Below are positions 1 through 7,628 of a DNA stretch of 7,833 bases, in pieces. Under the pieces are notes generated by a model, which did no database searches, was not told where the DNA came from, and saw nothing but the letters and a program-made list of their open reading frames with translations. Source of the stretch: J061 sp003695725 [NCBI: Candidatus Schekmanbacteria bacterium] (GTDB lineage: Bacteria > Schekmanbacteria > GWA2-38-11); contig RFHX01000208.1 in assembly GCA_003695725.1 (NCBI GenBank), forward strand, positions 1 to 7,833, given 5' to 3'. The number at the start of each line of letters is the position of its first letter. The stretch's first letter is position 1. The position numbers and the translations under genes were made by a program.

Positions 1-5
1 AAATT

Positions 6-209
6 TTATGTCTTCTCTCTTTCTCCCAAAATCTCATTTATCTTGCCATAATCGAGAACTTCTTCCTGTAAAAGGCACTCTGCCATTTTGTTTAGGAGAG
101 TCCCCTTTTCATTAGGGCTAATTTTTAAAAAATGGTATTGCTCTTGCAAATTTTCTTCAATGTTTAAAATGCCTGATTCCAGTAAAAACCATTGCAATAT
201 CGTGCTCAT
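6..209 (-). pseudogene. Short reading frame resembling the C-terminal end of an FtsH/M41 protease; probable remnant
   Basis: This frame encodes 67 residues and ends with TAA at 6-8. Its first 17 codons lie inside purH in another frame and resemble nothing. From about residue 18, almost exactly at the purH stop, the protein looks like the last 45-50 residues of bacterial FtsH: an acidic helix (EENLQEQY), then LLNKMAECLLQEEVLDYGKI and NEILGERE. FtsH proteins end with a similar pattern, a helix with LA-ALL-KETLD followed by an I-EIL motif. The AAA domain, the HEXXH zinc site and membrane segments are absent, and an in-frame stop lies 5 codons before the ATG. No good ribosome binding site precedes the ATG at 209. 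I read it as the tail of a duplicated or broken ftsH joined behind purH. It could instead be a small expressed protein of unknown role. The similarity is from memory, not a search. Confidence 0.45.
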
Positions 210-1722
210 CGCATGCTTTAATTACTTCTTCATCCCGCACTGAACCGCCCGGTTGAATAACCGCTGTAATTCCGGCTTCTGCGGCGGCATCAATTCCGTC
301 CCTAAAAGGGAAGAAGGCATCAGATGCCATCACACATCCTTTGGTCGGTAGGTTTGCCTTCATTCTCGCAATTTTTACTGAATCTACTCTGCTCATCTGT
401 CCTGCACCAACGCCAACTGTCTGTTCTTTGTTGGTAAAGACTATAGCATTTGATTTAACATTTTTTACTATCTTCCATGCAAACATCAACCCCTCAAATT
501 CATCGTTAGTTGGCTGCCTTTTTGTAGGAATCTTTACATTGTTTCTGTCAATTTGATGAACATCTCTTTCTTGAATCACTAATCCTCCGAGCACTCTCTT
601 TATGTCAGGCATAGATGCCCTTTCTTTTTTAGCCCTATCATAATCTATTGTCAGCAATCTTATATTCTTTTTTTTCGTTAAAATTTTTAGAGCTTCTTCT
701 GAAAAAGAAGGAGCAATTATTGCTTCAACAAAGAGTTTTGAAATTTCTTCAGCTGCATCTCCATCAACTTCCCTGTTGACTGCAATTATACTTCCAAATG
801 CCGAAACAGGGTCAGTTGCAAGGGCTTTCATATATGCATCCTTGACTGAAACTTTAGACACAGCGGCGCCGCATGGATTGGTATGCTTAATTATGGCAAC
901 TGCTATTTCATCAAACTCGAGCACCACAGCAAGCGCACCATCGACATCCACTATATTATTAAATGAAAGCTCTTTGCCATGAAGCTGTCTGATATCGGCT
1001 ATTCCTCCTTTTTCTCCTGATACCCTGTAAAAAGCCGCCTTCTGGTGAGGATTTTCGCCATATCTAAGATTTTGAATCTTTTCCACACCTATTCCAAACT
1101 CCTCAGCAAACACTTCTTCTGAGGCAGTAGATTTTTGGGGATTGAAATAATTAGAAATAACACAATCATATCTCGCTGTGTGTGAAAAAGCTTTCGCCGC
1201 CAAATCAAAACATGTTCTCTCAGAAAGCTCTCCATTATTTTGCTTAAGTTCCTCTAAAACACTTTCATAATCTGCAGGATTAACAACAACAGCAACATAT
1301 TTATGATTCTTAGCAGCAGACCTAATCATTGTAGGTCCACCAATGTCTATATTTTCAACAGCTTCAGAAAGCTTACAATCTTCCTTTGTAATGGTACTTT
1401 CAAAGGGATAGAGATTAACTATAACCATATCAATATATTTGATTTGATGTTCTTCTACTTCCTTTTTGTGCTTCTCATCGTCCCTCAGTGCAAGAATTCC
1501 TCCATGCACATAGGGATGAAGTGTCTTTACTCTCCCTGAAAGCATTTCAGGAAATCCTGTAAAGTCCGATATTTCTATAACATCGATTCCGCTTTCATTG
1601 ATTTTCTTTGCAGTTCCTCCTGTCGATATTATTTCAATTCCTAACTCATTTAATCCTTTGGCAAACTCAACTATGCCTGTCTTATCTGAAACACTAATCA
1701 AAGCTCTTTTTACCTTAATCAC
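157..1722 (-). CDS. purH: Bifunctional AICAR transformylase/IMP cyclohydrolase
   Basis: PurH catalyses the last two steps of purine synthesis: formylation of AICAR by 10-formyltetrahydrofolate, then ring closure to IMP. The 521-residue length is standard. The N-terminal cyclohydrolase (MGS-like) domain covers about 1-145 ([10 protein letters not shown] at 7-16, STGGTA at 33-38, SGRVKTLHP at 62-70, VNLYPF near 102-107). The transformylase domain covers about 200-521, with RYGENPHQ at 220-227, the catalytic pair K279-H280 before [15 protein letters not shown] at 467-476, QPGGSVRD at 490-497, and the usual RHFKH end. The start codon is GTG; the ATG 11 bases upstream is out of frame and closes after five codons. 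GAGGAAGG at 1727-1734 supports the GTG. As the last complete gene of the run, its placement with aspartate-family genes is loosely metabolic (aspartate also feeds purine synthesis) rather than a known pathway pairing. Confidence 0.97.
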   Translation of the reverse strand: MIKVKRALISVSDKTGIVEFAKGLNELGIEIISTGGTAKKINESGIDVIEISDFTGFPEMLSGRVKTLHPYVHGGILALRDDEKHKKEVEEHQIKYIDMVIVNLYPFESTITKEDCKLSEAVENIDIGGPTMIRSAAKNHKYVAVVVNPADYESVLEELKQNNGELSERTCFDLAAKAFSHTARYDCVISNYFNPQKSTASEEVFAEEFGIGVEKIQNLRYGENPHQKAAFYRVSGEKGGIADIRQLHGKELSFNNIVDVDGALAVVLEFDEIAVAIIKHTNPCGAAVSKVSVKDAYMKALATDPVSAFGSIIAVNREVDGDAAEEISKLFVEAIIAPSFSEEALKILTKKKNIRLLTIDYDRAKKERASMPDIKRVLGGLVIQERDVHQIDRNNVKIPTKRQPTNDEFEGLMFAWKIVKNVKSNAIVFTNKEQTVGVGAGQMSRVDSVKIARMKANLPTKGCVMASDAFFPFRDGIDAAAEAGITAVIQPGGSVRDEEVIKACDEHDIAMVFTGIRHFKH

Positions 1723-1726
1723 TTTT

Positions 1727-1734
1727 CCTTCCTC
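1727..1734 (-). promoter_or_regulatory. Ribosome binding site deciding the GTG start of purH
   Basis: GAGGAAGG precedes the GTG at 1720-1722; the GAGG core is 8 bases away. The nearby ATG at 1733-1735 (ATGAGGAAGG) overlaps this motif but opens only a five-codon frame ending in TGA, so GTG is the real start. Confidence 0.7.
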
Positions 1735-1765
1735 ATAACTTAAAATTGGTTAATTAATAGAATTT

Positions 1766-2251
1766 TTATCTTTCGACCTTTTCTAGTTCAAATGCATCAT
1801 GTAATGTGCGCACTGCCAATTCACCATATTTTGAATCGATGATACAGGAAATTTTAATCTCCGATGTGCTTATCATTTGAATATTGATTCCTTCTGCAGA
1901 CAATGCCTGAAACATTTTTGATGCCACACCTGAATGATTCCTCATTCCAGCCCCGACAATAGATACTTTTGCAATATTTTCATCAGTCAGGACCTCTTCG
2001 GCTTCTATTGATTTTGCTGCTTCATTTACAATCTCCATTGCCTTCTTTGCATCAGTCTTCGGGACAGTAAAAGTAATATCCGTAAATCCTTCTTTACTAA
2101 CATTCTGAATAATCATATCAACTACAATGCTTGCCTCTGCAAGAGGTTTAAAAATCGATGCTGCTATACCCGGTTTATCAGGCACATGCCTTATAGATAT
2201 TTTTGCATCGTCTTTTGCCAAAGCCACACCTGTAACAAGCACCTGCTCCAT
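1766..2251 (-). CDS. Possible internally started beta subunit of aspartate kinase
   Basis: In Bacillus subtilis and Corynebacterium glutamicum, an in-frame start inside the aspartate kinase gene yields a beta subunit made only of the ACT domains, and the enzyme is alpha2beta2. Here M247 of LysC (ATG at 2249-2251) begins [17 protein letters not shown], which aligns, from memory, with the beta subunit start of C. glutamicum. A GGAGG at 2260-2264 lies exactly 8 bases upstream, as good as any ribosome binding site in the window. The product would be 161 residues with both ACT domains. The caution is that the GGAGG partly reflects codons for Met-Glu-Asp at 242-244, so it could be fortuitous. Confidence 0.45.
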   Translation of the reverse strand: MEQVLVTGVALAKDDAKISIRHVPDKPGIAASIFKPLAEASIVVDMIIQNVSKEGFTDITFTVPKTDAKKAMEIVNEAAKSIEAEEVLTDENIAKVSIVGAGMRNHSGVASKMFQALSAEGINIQMISTSEIKISCIIDSKYGELAVRTLHDAFELEKVER

Positions 2252-2989
2252 AGTTTCATCCTCCATTGTAACTAATGTTCCTCCTCCCTCTTTAAAACTC
2301 GATTTTACATAGAGAGGGACATTATATTTCATTGCAAATTCAACAGACCTTATTTGAAGAACTTTTGCTCCAAGACTTGCAAGTTCAAGCATCTCTTCAT
2401 GAGAAATTTTTCCAAGCCTTTTAGCTGATGGAACTATTCTTGGGTCAGCTGTATAAACTCCATCAACATCCGTGTATATTTCACAAACATCTGCTTTAAT
2501 AGCCGCCGCTATTGCTACTGCAGAAGTGTCAGAACCTCCTCTTCCCAAAGTGGTCACATCACCTTCAGGCGTTATGCCCTGAAACCCTGCCACGACTGCA
2601 ATATAACCTTTATTAAGTGCTGCTTTTATCCTCTCTGCATTTATTCTTTCAATTCTTGCTTTCATATGAACACTGTCTGTAACCATACCTACCTGCCTAC
2701 CAGTGAATGATATGGCTTTCTCTCCCATGCTGTTTATTGCAATTGCAAGCAATGCAATAGACACTCTTTCACCAGAAGACATAAGGACATCCATCTCTCT
2801 TTCATCAGGCATATCCGAAATACTGTGGGCAAGTCCTATTAGCCTATCAGTCTCTCCTGCCATAGCTGAAACAACTACAGCAACCTGATTGCCTTTCCTC
2901 TTCGTTTCAATTACCCGCCTAGCAACATTCTTTATTTTTTCAATATCGCCAACAGATGTTCCCCCATACTTTTGAACTATCAGTGCCAT
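1766..2989 (-). CDS. lysC: Aspartate kinase, monofunctional, two C-terminal ACT domains
   Basis: LysC phosphorylates aspartate with ATP, the entry step to lysine, threonine, methionine and diaminopimelate. The 407-residue protein has the amino acid kinase domain at about 1-245, with KYGGTSVG at 7-14, SSGERVS near 71-77, [12 protein letters not shown] at 146-157 and [13 protein letters not shown] at 172-184. Two ACT domains follow (about 265-330 and 342-405), containing the effector-site segments IIQNVS and [10 protein letters not shown]. This layout matches enzymes of the Corynebacterium/Thermus kind, usually inhibited jointly by lysine and threonine; that regulation is inferred. A strong ribosome binding site, AGAGGAG at 2997-3003, sits 7 bases before the ATG. 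The gene is 30 bases after the mutase-like gene and 43 bases before purH. A second, internal start at 2251 may produce a separate regulatory subunit (own entry). Confidence 0.96.
   Translation of the reverse strand: MALIVQKYGGTSVGDIEKIKNVARRVIETKRKGNQVAVVVSAMAGETDRLIGLAHSISDMPDEREMDVLMSSGERVSIALLAIAINSMGEKAISFTGRQVGMVTDSVHMKARIERINAERIKAALNKGYIAVVAGFQGITPEGDVTTLGRGGSDTSAVAIAAAIKADVCEIYTDVDGVYTADPRIVPSAKRLGKISHEEMLELASLGAKVLQIRSVEFAMKYNVPLYVKSSFKEGGGTLVTMEDETMEQVLVTGVALAKDDAKISIRHVPDKPGIAASIFKPLAEASIVVDMIIQNVSKEGFTDITFTVPKTDAKKAMEIVNEAAKSIEAEEVLTDENIAKVSIVGAGMRNHSGVASKMFQALSAEGINIQMISTSEIKISCIIDSKYGELAVRTLHDAFELEKVER
2260..2264 (-). promoter_or_regulatory. Internal Shine-Dalgarno (GGAGG) within lysC
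   Basis: The minus strand reads GGAGGATGAAACTATG here, with an 8-base spacer to the in-frame ATG of LysC M247. The placement between the kinase domain and the ACT domains is what an internal beta subunit start needs. An ATG also overlaps the motif itself (M242, 2264-2266) but has no ribosome binding site of its own that I can see. Confidence 0.5.
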
Positions 2990-2996
2990 CTTTCAA

Positions 2997-3003
2997 CTCC
3001 TCT
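2997..3003 (-). promoter_or_regulatory. Strong ribosome binding site of lysC
   Basis: AGAGGAG lies 7 bases before the lysC ATG, in the 30-base gap after the mutase-like gene. It fixes the start at 2989, which also matches the family N-terminus (KYGGTSVG beginning at residue 7). Confidence 0.75.
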
Positions 3004-3019
3004 AAATAATCACATTCTC

Positions 3020-4219
3020 TCATAAGGAATTTTTAAGGAAAAATTCCATCAATTCATATCCTTTTTCAAAAAATAATCCGCTATTACCTGCCTCTCTTTC
3101 ACAAAATGCTTTTGTCCCATTGCTCTCGATACCTTCACCGTAAATTGCAAAATTTACAGCATCAGAGGTATGTGTCCTTACTTCTATTGGTGTCGGATGG
3201 TCAGACATTAGAAGAACTCTAAATTTCCCCAGTGACGATACTTCATTTAAAATTTTCGATAAAACTTTTGAATCGATGTCTTCAATTGCTTTTACCTTAT
3301 CTTCTAAATTTCCATTATGGCCGGCTTCATCAGGAGCTTCAATATGAAGATAGAGAAAATCTTTATTCTTCAGTGCCTCTATTGCATATTTTGCTTTCCC
3401 TTCATAATTTGTATCAATATAGCCGGTTGCACCGGGGACATTTATAACATCAAAGCCGAGATAAATCCCAATTCCCTTTACCAAATCAACAGCGCTAATA
3501 ACAGAGCCCTCCAATCCGTATTTTTCCTTGAATAGAGGAATTACAGGCTTTGTCCCTTCACCCCAAAGCCAAATATCAGTGGCTGGTTTATCGCCCCTCT
3601 TTTCTCGCTCTTTGTTTATGGGATGCTCCCTCAAGACTGTAAAGGCTCTCTGCATCAATCCAAGAAGCAACTCACTCCCTTCTCCCTTAGGGATATAGTT
3701 TATAACCTCTTGTCCTGAAATATCGTGAGGAGGAGTTAGTCTAACATTGTCAAATCTTTTCTTGTAAACCATAAGATGCCTATAGCTTTTCCCGGAATAA
3801 AAACTTACTTCCTTATCTGATATTTTTGCGTTTATATCATTTATTAAAACGGCAGCTTCTTCTGTACTTATATGACCTGCACTATAATCATCCATTTTGC
3901 CATCTTTGATCGTTACAAGATTACATCTAAATGCAGTATCATCGTCATCGAGATTAACTCCAATACTCGCGGCCTCCAGAGGTGCTCTTCCAGTATATAC
4001 ATCAGCAGGATTATATCCGAGCACAGATAGACTTGCCACATCACTTCCCGGATTCATTCCATCAGGTATTGTTTGCGCTAATCCGCATATTCCTTCCCTT
4101 GCAATCATATCCATATTGGGAGTATTAGCGGCTTCAAGGCAAGTTTTGCCGTCAAGGGCATCCAAGGGTTTATCAGCCATCCCATCGCCTAAGACAACTA
4201 TATATTTAATTTCAGACAT
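3020..4219 (-). CDS. apgM: Cofactor-independent phosphoglycerate mutase-like protein; probable homoserine kinase
   Basis: The 399-residue protein belongs to the alkaline phosphatase superfamily, archaeal-type (apgM) mutase branch. Visible active-site features are GDGMAD at 11-16 (metal ligand D12), the nucleophile serine S59 in GSDVAS, D297 and H301 in APDEAGH, D340-H341 in SDHPTP, and H350. The IWLWGEG segment near 216-222 and SDHPTPIEVRTH near 339-350 are, as I recall, hallmarks of the subgroup modelled as 'proposed homoserine kinase' (TIGR02535). Annotation pipelines usually call these proteins phosphoglycerate mutase. The context favours the kinase role: the gene starts 2 bases after hom and is followed by lysC, while no GHMP-type thrB is present. 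A phosphoryl-transfer step on homoserine would follow directly from Hom. The family is certain; the substrate is inferred. If it were the glycolytic enzyme, it would interconvert 2- and 3-phosphoglycerate. Confidence 0.88.
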   Translation of the reverse strand: MSEIKYIVVLGDGMADKPLDALDGKTCLEAANTPNMDMIAREGICGLAQTIPDGMNPGSDVASLSVLGYNPADVYTGRAPLEAASIGVNLDDDDTAFRCNLVTIKDGKMDDYSAGHISTEEAAVLINDINAKISDKEVSFYSGKSYRHLMVYKKRFDNVRLTPPHDISGQEVINYIPKGEGSELLLGLMQRAFTVLREHPINKEREKRGDKPATDIWLWGEGTKPVIPLFKEKYGLEGSVISAVDLVKGIGIYLGFDVINVPGATGYIDTNYEGKAKYAIEALKNKDFLYLHIEAPDEAGHNGNLEDKVKAIEDIDSKVLSKILNEVSSLGKFRVLLMSDHPTPIEVRTHTSDAVNFAIYGEGIESNGTKAFCEREAGNSGLFFEKGYELMEFFLKNSL

Positions 4220-4221
4220 CC

Positions 4222-5523
4222 TTATTCTTCAACCCTTATCGAAATCGTTTTATCAACAACTACATCAAGCGAATCTATCTCTTGAAGTGATTTGCGAACC
4301 GATTTTTCAAGAGCTTCATGAGTCATAATAACGACTGAAACCTTTTCTCCGTCCTTCTCACCTTTCTGAATCACAGACAAAATGCTTATATCGTTTTTGC
4401 CAAGAATTCCTGATATCTTTGACAACACACCCGGCCTGTCAACAACGGAAAAACGAAAATAGAATCTTGACCTAACATCATCTATAGCTCTAAGAGGTTT
4501 ATTAGCAATCCTATTGAGTTTAAAGGACAAAGGGGTCATTCGTCCCGATTCACCGCTTATTACATCTCTTGCAATATCAATAACATCGCTGACAACAGCT
4601 ACAGCCGTTGGAAGTTCTCCAGCTCCTTTCCCGAACAAAATATTTCTTCCTGCATTTTTCCCCTCAATATAAACTGCATTATATTCATTACTGACATTAG
4701 AAAGAGGATTTTCGAAGGTTATCATCGTTGGGTGCACCCTTACATCGATTTCGCCATTCACATTTTTAGCAATTGCTAATAATTTGACTTTATAACCTAA
4801 TTCATAGGCATACTTTATGTCTTCAGAAGCTATTCTTTCAATTCCTTCAGTATAGATAGAATTAAACTCGATTTTTGTTCCAAAAGCCAGCATTGACAAA
4901 ATTGCAATCTTGTGGGCTGAATCGCCCCCGCTTATATCAAGTGTAGGGTCAGCTTCTGCAAAACCCTTTTCTTGCGCTTCTTTTAGAGCCTGAGCAAAAT
5001 CAATCCCTTCATTGGTCATCTTTGTAAGAATATAATTTGCCGTTCCATTGATAATTCCATAAACAGAGCGGATTTCATCAGAAGCAAACCCTTCTTTTAT
5101 AGCCCTTACCACTGGTATCACACCGCCAGTACTTGCTTCAAATCCAATATTCCTTTTTACGCTTTCAGCACATTCAAAAATCTCCATTCCTTCCTCTGCA
5201 AGCAATGCTTTATTTGCTGTTACAACATGTTTTCCCTTTTTCAATGCTTCGATTATAAAATCTTTTGCAGGATTAATTCCTCCGATAAGTTCTATAACAA
5301 TATCAATTTCAGGGTCAGATATTATTTCATTTGCGTCTGCCGTTAAAAGAGACGAATCAACCTTGACACTCCTGGGCCTATTGATATCAAGGTCTGCTAT
5401 CTTTTTTAAAATAATAGATGTGCCAAGCTTGTCGCTTATAATATTCTTATTCTGCTGTAAAATTTTTACTACACCAGTACCAATGGTTCCAAATCCAATA
5501 AGTCCAACTTTTACATCTCTCAT
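4222..5523 (-). CDS. hom: Homoserine dehydrogenase with ACT domain
   Basis: Hom reduces aspartate semialdehyde to homoserine with NAD(P)H, the branch step to threonine and methionine. The 433-residue protein has an N-terminal Rossmann domain with GFGTIG at 10-15 and the conserved TANKALL at 103-109. Its catalytic domain contains GFAEADPTLDISGGDSAHK at about 187-205; E190, D201 and K205 match the spacing of the yeast catalytic residues (E208, D219, K223). A C-terminal ACT domain (about 354-431, beginning at YFRFSVVDRPGVLSKISGIL) is the usual site of feedback control, normally by threonine. Length is typical of the monofunctional ACT-containing form, not fused to aspartate kinase. AAAGGA at 5533-5538 precedes the ATG by 9 bases. 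The stop lies 2 bases before the next start, which indicates tight translational coupling to the mutase-like gene. Confidence 0.96.
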   Translation of the reverse strand: MRDVKVGLIGFGTIGTGVVKILQQNKNIISDKLGTSIILKKIADLDINRPRSVKVDSSLLTADANEIISDPEIDIVIELIGGINPAKDFIIEALKKGKHVVTANKALLAEEGMEIFECAESVKRNIGFEASTGGVIPVVRAIKEGFASDEIRSVYGIINGTANYILTKMTNEGIDFAQALKEAQEKGFAEADPTLDISGGDSAHKIAILSMLAFGTKIEFNSIYTEGIERIASEDIKYAYELGYKVKLLAIAKNVNGEIDVRVHPTMITFENPLSNVSNEYNAVYIEGKNAGRNILFGKGAGELPTAVAVVSDVIDIARDVISGESGRMTPLSFKLNRIANKPLRAIDDVRSRFYFRFSVVDRPGVLSKISGILGKNDISILSVIQKGEKDGEKVSVVIMTHEALEKSVRKSLQEIDSLDVVVDKTISIRVEE

Positions 5524-5556
5524 TTATATCAATCCTTTCATAGAATCTGTTGAAGC

Positions 5557-6732
5557 TTAAGCATTTAGCGCTCTTTTTATTCCTCTTACTGCCTGCCTGA
5601 TTCGATGTTCATTCTCTACAAGAGCAAATCTAATAAATCCTTCACCATAAGGTCCAAATCCCACCCCGGGTGAAAGCGCTACTTTGCCTTCCCTCAATAT
5701 TTTTTTCGAAAATTCAAGTGAACCCATCTCTTTAAATTCATCCGGAATTTCTGCCCACACAAACATCGTGCCTTTGGGTTTTTCAACCTTCCAACCTATC
5801 CTATTCAAACCTGTTATTAGAGTATCACAACGAGATTCATATATATCACGAATATTTCTTGACATATCTTCAAGCTCATTCAATGCAATTATTGCTGCAA
5901 TCTGAATTGGCTGGAAAATACCGTAGTCAAAATAACTTTTCAGCCGTCCGAGAGCTTTTATGACTTTACTGTTGCCTACGCAAAAAGCTACACGCCAACC
6001 GGGCATACTATAGCTTTTTGACATTGTATATAACTCCACTCCTATATCTTTTGCGCCTTCGACTTGAAGCATACTTGGTGCTTTATAATCACCAAATGTA
6101 AGGTCAGCATAGGCAAAATCATGGATGACAAAAATTTCTCTCTCCTTTGCAAAAGCAACAATTTTTTTGAAAAAATCCAAATCAACTGCCGCTGTTGTAG
6201 GATTGTGAGGAAAACTTAAAATTAGAATCTTGGGTCTTGGCCAACTTTCGTGATAAGCCTGCTTTAAATTTTCAAAAAAATCTGAATCACGAGATAGCTT
6301 AACACTTTTTAGATTACCGCCTGCAATGACAATACAAAAAGAGTGTATAGGATAAGTTGGACTTGGTACCAAAGCAACATCTCCGGGTTCAATAATCGAA
6401 AGGGCAAGATGTGATATCCCCTCCTTAGCACCTATCGTAACTATTGCTTCTTCATCTGCATCGATATCAACATTAAAGCGCCTTTTATACCAATTAGAAA
6501 TCGCAAGTCTCAATTTATAAACTCCCCGAGAAACTGAATAACGGTGATTTTTTGGATTATCTACCGCCTCTTTGAGTTTCTCCACAATCGGTTTCGGTGT
6601 AGGAATATCAGGATTCCCCATACCAAGGTCGATTATATCCTCTCCTCTCCTTCTTGCATTGAGTTTTATCTCATCGATGATTGAAAAGACATAGGGAGGA
6701 AGCCTTTTTATTCGATGAAATTGTTCGGGCAT
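5557..6732 (-). CDS. alaC: Alanine aminotransferase, AlaC type (PLP fold type I)
   Basis: This is a class I/II aminotransferase of 391 residues. It resembles E. coli AlaC along its length as I recall that sequence: RLPPYVF near residue 10, RRRGEDIID at 27-35, GMGNPD at 37-42, VTIGAKEG at 98-105. Visible PLP residues are N177 (PHNP), D205 and Y208 (HDFAY), the Schiff-base lysine K239 ([10 protein letters not shown]), R247, and the substrate carboxylate arginine R368 near the C-terminus. AlaC exchanges amino groups between glutamate/2-oxoglutarate and pyruvate/alanine in the cytosol. The ATG follows the lipA stop by 3 bases, with GGAG at 6744-6747 as ribosome binding site inside the lipA 3' end, so translation is probably coupled. 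E. coli AlaC carries a longer C-terminal tail, absent here. The close LL-diaminopimelate aminotransferase family is an alternative, but the AlaC similarity is much closer. Sitting beside hom and lysC, it may take additional amino donors or oxoacids. Confidence 0.9.
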   Translation of the reverse strand: MPEQFHRIKRLPPYVFSIIDEIKLNARRRGEDIIDLGMGNPDIPTPKPIVEKLKEAVDNPKNHRYSVSRGVYKLRLAISNWYKRRFNVDIDADEEAIVTIGAKEGISHLALSIIEPGDVALVPSPTYPIHSFCIVIAGGNLKSVKLSRDSDFFENLKQAYHESWPRPKILILSFPHNPTTAAVDLDFFKKIVAFAKEREIFVIHDFAYADLTFGDYKAPSMLQVEGAKDIGVELYTMSKSYSMPGWRVAFCVGNSKVIKALGRLKSYFDYGIFQPIQIAAIIALNELEDMSRNIRDIYESRCDTLITGLNRIGWKVEKPKGTMFVWAEIPDEFKEMGSLEFSKKILREGKVALSPGVGFGPYGEGFIRFALVENEHRIRQAVRGIKRALNA

Positions 6733-6735
6733 AAA

Positions 6736-7593
6736 TCAAATTTCTCCATTAAATTGAAGGTCAGCCATATAAGAACTTCTTACAAAGGGCGCAGAAGCAA
6801 CTTTTATAAAACCCAGTTCTTTAGCCTTCTTCTCATAATACTTAAATATGTCAGGATGAATATATTCTGCCACTGGAATACTCTCTTTAGTAGGGGTTAG
6901 ATATTGACCGATAGTAAGCATCTCACACCCTGCCCGGCGCAAATCTTTCATAACTGAAATAACTTCATCTTTTCTTTCACCCAATCCCACCATAATCCCC
7001 GACTTTGTATAGATTGAAGATGAAAATCTCTTTACCATAGCAAAAATTGAAAGCGAAACTCCATAATCAGCTTGAGGCCTAACATCTTTATACAGGCGCG
7101 GGACAGTTTCAATATTGTGATTTATCACATCAGGATTGGCCTCACAAACAATTTTCACAGAACTTTCATTCCCTTGAAAATCAGGTATTAATACTTCTAT
7201 TTTGGTATTTGGACATATTTTTTTGATCTCTTTTATTGTGTCAGCAAAATGAGAAGCTCCGCCATCTGAAATATCATCTCGCGTAACTGATGTAATGACA
7301 GCATATTTCAATCCCATCTCCTTGACAGCCATAGCGACATTTTTGGGCTCTTGAGGGTCAAGAGGTTTCACATTACCATTTGAAACAGAGCAAAATGTAC
7401 AATTTCTGGTGCAAACATCTCCCATTATCATAAAAGTTGCAGTTGGCCTTTTAAAGCATTCTGCCATATTAGGACATCTTGCTTCTTCACAAACTGTTGA
7501 TAGTTTTCCCTTTCTAAGAATTGCCTTAACATTATGCAATTCTTTGATGTCAACAGCTCGTTTTACAAGCCAATTTGGTAATCTGCGTGCCAT
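6736..7593 (-). CDS. lipA: Lipoyl synthase (radical SAM, two 4Fe-4S clusters)
   Basis: LipA inserts two sulfur atoms into protein-bound octanoyl groups to make the lipoyl cofactor of pyruvate and 2-oxoglutarate dehydrogenases and the glycine cleavage H protein; it acts in the cytosol. The 285-residue protein shows the LipA-specific auxiliary cluster motif CX4CX5C (C35, C40, C46), the radical SAM motif CX3CX2C (C61, C65, C68), and the C-terminal RSSY motif (272-275), whose serine is an auxiliary cluster ligand in characterised LipA. Length is on the short side of normal, as expected where the N-terminal extension is small. The ATG at 7593 fits the family start (ARRLPNWLVKR). An in-frame stop lies 33 bases upstream and no Shine-Dalgarno is visible, so the start may be near-leaderless. 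It is first in the gene run and ends 3 bases before alaC. No lipB is in the window. The assignment is very secure. Confidence 0.97.
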   Translation of the reverse strand: MARRLPNWLVKRAVDIKELHNVKAILRKGKLSTVCEEARCPNMAECFKRPTATFMIMGDVCTRNCTFCSVSNGNVKPLDPQEPKNVAMAVKEMGLKYAVITSVTRDDISDGGASHFADTIKEIKKICPNTKIEVLIPDFQGNESSVKIVCEANPDVINHNIETVPRLYKDVRPQADYGVSLSIFAMVKRFSSSIYTKSGIMVGLGERKDEVISVMKDLRRAGCEMLTIGQYLTPTKESIPVAEYIHPDIFKYYEKKAKELGFIKVASAPFVRSSYMADLQFNGEI

Positions 7594-7599
7594 TTTAAT

Positions 7600-7628
7600 T
7601 ATGATAAAATTATATACAAAAAATCATA
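7600..7628. repeat. Short inverted repeat around the candidate lipA -10
   Basis: TATGAT at 7600-7605 and ATCATA at 7623-7628 are exact inverted copies separated by 17 bases, and they enclose the TATAAT at 7609-7614. The arms are 6 bases and AT-rich, so chance is a serious possibility. If real, it would be a site for a dimeric regulator overlapping the promoter. Confidence 0.25.
7609..7614 (-). promoter_or_regulatory. Candidate -10 element of the lipA operon promoter
   Basis: A perfect TATAAT reads towards lipA. With a 16-base spacer, the -35 position holds TTTAAG (7631-7636), only a 3 of 6 match to TTGACA. Initiation about 7 bases downstream would be near 7601-7602, leaving a leader of roughly 8 bases before the ATG at 7593. 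Chance TATAAT is common in such AT-rich DNA, so the call rests on position. I see no coding potential in the rest of the gap up to the hairpin at 7768. Confidence 0.4.

Larger units (their letters stand above)
157..7593 (-). other. Six-gene biosynthetic operon lipA-alaC-hom-apgM-lysC-purH
   Basis: All six genes share one strand, with gaps of 3, 33, 2, 30 and 43 bases, and no convincing terminator or promoter lies in any gap. Ribosome binding sites are visible before alaC, hom, lysC and purH. The hom to mutase-like junction (TAA, two bases, ATG) is the tightest apart from lipA-alaC, and these two pairs are likely translationally coupled. A single transcript from the lipA upstream region is the simplest reading. 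The AT-only inverted repeat before purH (1742-1747 with 1761-1766) is too weak to split it. Confidence 0.7.

Noticed and set aside
1742-1766. Inverted repeat AAAATT/AATTTT with TTAATTAA between lysC and purH as a terminator
   Set aside because: The arms contain only A and T, there is no G-C stem, and no T run follows that is distinct from the arms. Chance is likely in AT-rich spacers.
3897-4328. 143-codon open frame on the plus strand
   Set aside because: It is antisense to the hom/mutase-like junction, both of which are certain genes. The frame has no ribosome binding site I can see, and its serine- and leucine-rich product looks like a shadow.
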